Source of the DNA: Bacteroidia bacterium
Lineage (GTDB): Bacteria > Bacteroidota > Bacteroidia > AKYH767-A > OLB10
DNA length: 7,822 bases
Reading direction: 5' to 3'
NCBI GenBank assembly: GCA_025450095.1
Contig: JANWID010000149.1
Span: forward strand, 1 to 7,822
Below are positions 3,952 through 7,822 of the stretch, piece after piece; within the stretch, counting starts at the first letter, position 1, and the number at the start of each line of letters is the position of its first letter. Under the pieces are notes generated by a model. It saw nothing but the letters and a program-made list of their open reading frames with translations. It ran no database searches and was not told the DNA's origin. The position numbers were made by a program, and so were the translations under genes.

Positions 3952-6900
3952 TTAGTTTAGTCTGTCTATTGGCAAATCAAGTTCCGCAACCGTTCCGTCA
4001 CCTTCCGAATGAATATTCATCTCTGCATGGATCAGGTGCGCTCTCCGTTTCACATTGTTCAAACCATGTCCCACATTATGACCGTTCATCTTAAATCCTT
4101 TGCCGTTATCGCGGAAGCGGAATTTGATGTGATTGTCATCCTTGACAAGGTCCAGGTGCGTATTGGTACTATGCGCATGCTTCAGTGAGTTGTTCATCAC
4201 TTCTTTGAAAATAAGCAGCACATGACGTTTATGAGCCGGTGAAATAATTCTTGCTTTCAGCTCTGCCGAAATTTCCTCGGCATCAAATAATATTCCTGTA
4301 TTATCGAATAGCTCAAGTCCAAACTCGCGGATCTGGCTATACAGGTCATACACCGAATCTTTATCAGGATCCATGGCCCAGAGCATGTCCTTCATAGTAT
4401 GATACAAAGTACCGGAAGCTTCAATGATCCGATCGAGGTGTGGTCGCAGATCGGCTTGTTCCGGACCGATCTTCTTCTTTAAAATTTCAGCAAACCAGGA
4501 GATGATGGTGAGCTTATGTCCCAGCTCATCGTGAAAATCGGCGGCAGTAACACGGCGCAGCTGCTCCACTTCTTTCACCTGCGCCAGCTTCATACTGAGC
4601 CGGTATTTATGAAGTCCCCAGAGAATACCTGTTATGCATACCGCGATGATCAGGTAAAACCAGATGGTCATATGAAAAGGAGGTTCTATGTTGATGATGA
4701 ACATATCACCCGAAGTGTTATACACTCCATCGCTGTTGGCGGCTTTGACGCGGAAAATATATTTCCCGGGTGCGAGTTGTGTAAAATTAACTTTGTTGGT
4801 ATTTCCCGAATACGTCCACCCGGTCTGAAATCCCTCTAACTGGTAGGCATATTGGTTTTTTTGCGGATCAACGTAATGGAGTCCGGCAAATGTAACGGTG
4901 AAGGAATTGTCCTTGTATCGCAGGTTGATGGTTTTCGATTCCTGGTAATCGGCAAGGTTCAAATAACGGTTTTCATCGAGTACAATCCCGGTTATGGAAA
5001 CAAAAGGCGGTGAGTTATCTCTTCGGATATGCTCGGGATAAAAAGAAGTATAACCCTCGATCCCACCAAAAAACATTTCCCCGTCAGGTGCCCTGAATGC
5101 AGCATAACTATTGAACTCATTGCTTTGCAGTCCGTCGTGCACATCGTAAGTCACAACTGCATAACCCTTGGTATCAAATTCTGTCAGACCGTTGTTCGTA
5201 CTCAACCAGAGATTACCGGTGCGAGAATCGGGGATGATGGCATAGATCACATTATTTTTTAATCCATTCCTTGAAGAATAATTCAAAAATCTCCGGGTGC
5301 CCTTATCATTAACTACTCTCGTCAGACCGTTCATTGTTCCCAGCCAGATATTTCCATTACGATCCTGCCCTATGCAGAGTATATTCTGATTTCTTAAGCT
5401 GTTGGTATCCTGTGGCAGGTGATGAAAGGTTACTCCTTCGCGTGTATCAAGCCGGTCACTTCCTGCATGCTTTGGATAAAGCTCCAGGCCGCTTGATGTT
5501 CCCACCCAGTAATTCCCGTTTACATCCTTGTAAAAAGTGCTCAGGTAAAATCCCCGGTCGAGAAGTTTTTTCTGATCCGTTATTTTAATTACCGGTGAAT
5601 AGCTTTCCAGCAACGGGTCATATTCGTATATACTATACCGTAAGATCACGAAAATCCTGCCCAGCTCATCCCTAACGATGGTCCGCATGGAATTTCCTTC
5701 CACTTCATCCGGAACCGGAATGGATTTTACTTTGAATTTGCCATTGTTTTGCGTGATATTAAACAATTCGTTTTTCGCACCAAAATAAATGCTGCCATCA
5801 CCTCCGGCAGCAAGACCATTTATATACTCATCCCTGCCTGGCGTCTTCGAATACTCCGAAGGGATAAAAGAACGGTAGGTTTTATTTTCACGATTGTATA
5901 ACAACAACCCGGCGCTCGTTCCGATCCAAACCTGCTGCAGGTGGTCTTTGATCACTCCAGTGACAAACGGTGAAGGCAATGGCGAGGTGGAAAGCCTGTT
6001 GGTGGAAAAGCGTTTGGTAACGGGGATCAGTCTGACAAAACCGCCTGCATTAAAGCCAGCCCATATAATTCCCCTGGTGATTTTATCTTCATAAAAAGAA
6101 ATTGCTTTACCATTTTCCAGCGCATTCAACGGTGCATTAACTTCTACTCTTTCGAACTTCAGTTTACCATATGCCGAGAGTGAAATAGCTCTGACAACCT
6201 GGACACCCCTGTCGTTATAACCAATCCAGATATCGCCATTGGATGCTGTAAAAAGTGTACTGGTAATATTTCCGGTCATTCCCTCCTGCAATTCGCTTTC
6301 CTGTGAAAAAGTGACTCTTTTACCGGTAACTATATCGATTACATCTATTCCGTACTTATGGCCTGCCCACACGCGTCCTTTTTTATCGAGCGTGATAGAA
6401 AAGACATATGTATCTGCAAGCTTGTTGTTTTTTTTACTGTACCATTCCGATTGCTTTATAATAGATCCGGAGGTTGTGAATTTAAATAATCCCATATAAG
6501 TTCCAACCCACAAATCGTGGTTAGCACCTGAAGCTATCACCGTAATAAACTTGTCGGGAACAGTATCTTCCACAACGGTTGTGAGCGGAATTTTTTCGAA
6601 TTCAATATACGTTGTTCCATCACGGTTTATTTCCTTTAACCTGTGCAGGCCATTCGCGGTACCGACCCAGATATTTCCGTCAGCATCTTCATGTAACGCA
6701 GTGATCAGGTTGCTGGCCAGGCTACCCTGCAATCCATCGGCCTGGAAATGTCGGAATCCCTGTCTGGAAGGAGAAAACAGGTTCAGCCCATGATTAGCGG
6801 TTCCGGCCCATAACCGGCCTTTTGAATCGCATAAGAGCGCGGAGGTGCTGTTCGAGGAAATAGAATTGGTGTCGAATGGCTCATCGCGGTACACCTGGAA

Positions 6901-7089
6901 GTTGATGCCGTCGTACCGGTTCAGACCGTCCTGAGTAGCTATCCAGGTAAAGCCTTTGGGGTCCTGGACGATATCATATACCGAGCTCTGTGAAAGTCCC
7001 TCGGCTACTGAAATATGCACGGCCTTATACGACTGGCAAAAACCAACCGCTGGCAATAGCAGGAGCAGTATCAGGAAGAGCTTTCGCAT
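3952..7089 (-). CDS. Two-propeller Y_Y_Y sensor histidine kinase (HisKA_3 type)
   Basis: A 1045-residue inner-membrane sensor kinase. A signal peptide (1-19, LFLILLLLLPAVGFCQ) is followed by 14 propeller blades, seen as repeated WxGT-GL-type motifs centred near residues 49, 94, 141, 194, 241, 288, 343, 388, 435, 480, 528, 582, 628 and 673. This is the two seven-blade Reg_prop arrangement of Bacteroides hybrid two-component sensors. A Y_Y_Y domain covers about 725-802, one membrane helix 808-826, and a short linker leads to the dimerisation domain with phospho-acceptor His853 in DFHDELGHKLT. The ATPase domain has the N box (N966/N967), DNGKGF (994-999) and GHGL (1007-1010). Kinase residues are intact. 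Blades 9, 10 and 14 lack the signature Trp. Unlike the fused hybrid sensors there is no receiver or AraC domain; the partner is the separate NarL-type gene 6 bases downstream. The ligand is unknown; family precedent (glycan fragments for some members) cannot be transferred. Confidence 0.93.
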   Translation of the reverse strand: MRKLFLILLLLLPAVGFCQSYKAVHISVAEGLSQSSVYDIVQDPKGFTWIATQDGLNRYDGINFQVYRDEPFDTNSISSNSTSALLCDSKGRLWAGTANHGLNLFSPSRQGFRHFQADGLQGSLASNLITALHEDADGNIWVGTANGLHRLKEINRDGTTYIEFEKIPLTTVVEDTVPDKFITVIASGANHDLWVGTYMGLFKFTTSGSIIKQSEWYSKKNNKLADTYVFSITLDKKGRVWAGHKYGIDVIDIVTGKRVTFSQESELQEGMTGNITSTLFTASNGDIWIGYNDRGVQVVRAISLSAYGKLKFERVEVNAPLNALENGKAISFYEDKITRGIIWAGFNAGGFVRLIPVTKRFSTNRLSTSPLPSPFVTGVIKDHLQQVWIGTSAGLLLYNRENKTYRSFIPSEYSKTPGRDEYINGLAAGGDGSIYFGAKNELFNITQNNGKFKVKSIPVPDEVEGNSMRTIVRDELGRIFVILRYSIYEYDPLLESYSPVIKITDQKKLLDRGFYLSTFYKDVNGNYWVGTSSGLELYPKHAGSDRLDTREGVTFHHLPQDTNSLRNQNILCIGQDRNGNIWLGTMNGLTRVVNDKGTRRFLNYSSRNGLKNNVIYAIIPDSRTGNLWLSTNNGLTEFDTKGYAVVTYDVHDGLQSNEFNSYAAFRAPDGEMFFGGIEGYTSFYPEHIRRDNSPPFVSITGIVLDENRYLNLADYQESKTINLRYKDNSFTVTFAGLHYVDPQKNQYAYQLEGFQTGWTYSGNTNKVNFTQLAPGKYIFRVKAANSDGVYNTSGDMFIINIEPPFHMTIWFYLIIAVCITGILWGLHKYRLSMKLAQVKEVEQLRRVTAADFHDELGHKLTIISWFAEILKKKIGPEQADLRPHLDRIIEASGTLYHTMKDMLWAMDPDKDSVYDLYSQIREFGLELFDNTGILFDAEEISAELKARIISPAHKRHVLLIFKEVMNNSLKHAHSTNTHLDLVKDDNHIKFRFRDNGKGFKMNGHNVGHGLNNVKRRAHLIHAEMNIHSEGDGTVAELDLPIDRLN

Positions 7090-7100
7090 GGGGATACTCC

Positions 7101-7108
7101 CAAAATTA
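7101..7108 (-). promoter_or_regulatory. Probable -7 promoter box of the kinase/regulator operon
   Basis: The reverse strand reads TAATTTTG, a full match to TAnnTTTG, with only 11 bases between the box and the kinase ATG. If used, the leader would be about 5-7 bases, nearly leaderless. No TTTG -33 element is seen at the usual distance. AT-rich sequence makes a chance match possible. Confidence 0.45.
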
Positions 7109-7165
7109 CGAAATTATAGGTGATTCTTCCCTACACATAAAAGGGGGGGTGGTCAGTCCGGTGCC

Positions 7166-7207
7166 AGCAGTAAGCAGTCGGCAGTCGGCAGTCAGCAGTC
7201 AGCAGTC
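7166..7207. repeat. Six tandem heptamers, consensus (A/G)GCAGTC
   Basis: Six contiguous 7-base units: AGCAGTA, AGCAGTC, GGCAGTC, GGCAGTC, AGCAGTC, AGCAGTC. Only the first base varies, plus the last base of the first unit. The tract lies in the spacer upstream of the kinase promoter and is more GC-rich than its surroundings. A run of seven G (7143-7149) sits just beside it. Similar gcagtc tracts recur between genes in Bacteroidota from memory. Copy number may vary by slippage. Confidence 0.7.
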
Positions 7208-7210
7208 GGT

Positions 7211-7228
7211 TCCCGATAGTTATCGGGA
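7211..7228. repeat. Perfect palindrome TCCCGATA-GT-TATCGGGA
   Basis: Eight-base perfect arms with a two-base centre, immediately after the heptamer tract. The loop is too small for a stable RNA hairpin with all pairs closed, so the outer pairs or a cruciform/protein site matter more. The cccgatag-ctatcggg core is a palindrome I recall as common in Bacteroidota spacers, which suggests a dispersed REP-like element. Confidence 0.5.
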
Positions 7229-7277
7229 GGGCGGTCGTGGTCGCTTCACAGGGCATCTGCATTTGATGAAATTAAAA

Positions 7278-7318
7278 TGGTATCATCATTCGCAAAATTT
7301 TCACAATACCGGATACCA
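7278..7318 (-). terminator. Weak candidate terminator after the T9SS cargo gene
   Basis: On the minus strand TGGTATC pairs with GATACCA (7 bp) across a 27-base AT-rich loop, followed by TTTTAATTTC. It begins 3 bases after the stop of the upstream gene. The stem is short and the loop large, so termination here is uncertain, but no better structure lies before the kinase promoter except the palindrome at 7211-7228. Confidence 0.3.
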
Positions 7319-7321
7319 AAT

Positions 7322-7822
7322 TTACTTCACAATTATTTTGATGGTGCTCTGTCTTGTTCCATTCTGCATGCTTAAAAAATACATGCCATCCGAAAATTCG
7401 CTTACATCAATTGTGAATTCGATACCGGAATATTGTTTTTTGAAAATTACTCTACCGGTTATATCTGCCATGGTAACATTGTAAATACCTTCTTTGGCTG
7501 CGCGGATATTTATAAAATTATTTGCCGGATTTGGATAAGCGTAAAATGTTACATTTTGGTATTCCGCGATTCCGGTTGGTGTCGCAACTGTATTCAGAGT
7601 TGTGTTAGTCAGAATTGGCGGATTGAAATCAAAGTATATTGCTGCTGTGTTTTCAATGGTGGAACCAATGGGTAATCCCACATCCGGTTTTATTTTATAC
7701 TGCACATATCCATGGCTGCCAGGTTCATTACTGGTGGAATCAGGAAGGTTGATGTTGGGGAAAGTGAACCTTACAATATCACCGGTTACATTTACAAAAC
7801 ATGAATGATCCGACCCCAGGAA
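7322..7822 (-). CDS. Secreted surface protein, C-terminal part with T9SS type A sorting domain (runs off the right edge)
   Basis: The frame is open from the right edge to TAA at 7322-7324, giving 166 residues of a longer protein. An internal GTG at 7705 could be mistaken for a start, but 39 further in-frame codons upstream encode conserved sequence. Fragment residues 1-75 hold a Bacteroidota domain recognisable from FTFPNINLPDSTSNEPGSHG (19-38) and AAIYFDFNPPILTN (60-73). I believe it is the DUF7619 family, usually placed next to the sorting signal. Residues about 90-166 are a type A C-terminal sorting domain: YPNP at 96-99, then beta-strand segments with GIYNV, DITGRV and DGMYF. Such proteins cross the outer membrane by the type IX system, where the domain is removed and the protein is released or attached to the surface. 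The functional N-terminal part (often an adhesin, repeat protein or enzyme) is outside the window. Confidence 0.9.
   Translation of the reverse strand, partial: FLGSDHSCFVNVTGDIVRFTFPNINLPDSTSNEPGSHGYVQYKIKPDVGLPIGSTIENTAAIYFDFNPPILTNTTLNTVATPTGIAEYQNVTFYAYPNPANNFINIRAAKEGIYNVTMADITGRVIFKKQYSGIEFTIDVSEFSDGMYFLSMQNGTRQSTIKIIVK

Noticed and set aside
7030..7040. Possible lipobox in the kinase signal peptide (VGFCQ)
   Set aside because: The residue before Cys is Phe, which does not fit the [LVI][ASTVI][GAS]C lipobox. An ordinary signal peptide fits a kinase with a later membrane helix.
6990..7484. 164-codon plus-strand frame spanning the kinase start, the spacer and the T9SS gene end
   Set aside because: It crosses two well-supported minus-strand genes, and its middle is the translation of the heptamer tract (SSRQSAVSSQQS). 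No signal, domain or promoter supports it.
7703..7705. GTG at 7705 as the start of a 127-residue secreted protein
   Set aside because: The frame stays open for 39 more codons to the window edge and those codons encode the conserved NINLPDST-N-PGSHG stretch, so the gene clearly continues outside.

Overview
The window looks like chromosomal DNA of a member of the Bacteroidota. Four things point there: a C-terminal type IX secretion (T9SS) sorting domain, a two-propeller Y_Y_Y sensor kinase, TAnnTTTG-type -7 promoter boxes, and envelope proteins of Bacteroidota style (a DUF3078-like barrel and a lipoprotein with an SGC lipobox). Genus cannot be told from the sequence. Every convincing gene lies on the minus strand, so transcription runs from right to left. 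The convincing genes are described below in that order.

Right edge (7322-7822): the C-terminal 166 residues of a secreted, T9SS-exported surface protein. A 232-base spacer follows. It holds a heptamer repeat tract, a perfect palindrome and a -7 box. Then comes a tightly coupled two-gene signalling operon (7089 to 3319): a 1045-residue membrane sensor histidine kinase with a 14-blade periplasmic propeller, and, 6 bases later, a NarL/FixJ-type response regulator. A 26-bp hairpin right after the regulator probably ends the operon.

The middle (2751-3318) is about 570 bases without a convincing gene. It carries short repeats and one weak plus-strand ORF of 54 codons. Next come three small envelope genes: a secreted Cys-containing protein (2750-2271), a lipoprotein (2106-1495) and a probable outer-membrane beta-barrel protein (1458-583). 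The last two are only 36 bases apart and are likely co-transcribed. A palindrome-rich spacer separates the first two.

Left edge: downstream of the barrel gene sit four dyad symmetries, each separated from the next by exactly 10 bases (367-560). A 240-base spacer with a -7 box then leads into the first 40 codons of pheT, recognised from its N-terminus.

The kinase and regulator plausibly convert an extracellular or periplasmic cue into transcription. Nothing here shows their targets. The adjacent T9SS cargo gene and the three envelope genes are candidates by proximity only. I see no mobile element, CRISPR array, tRNA or rRNA.
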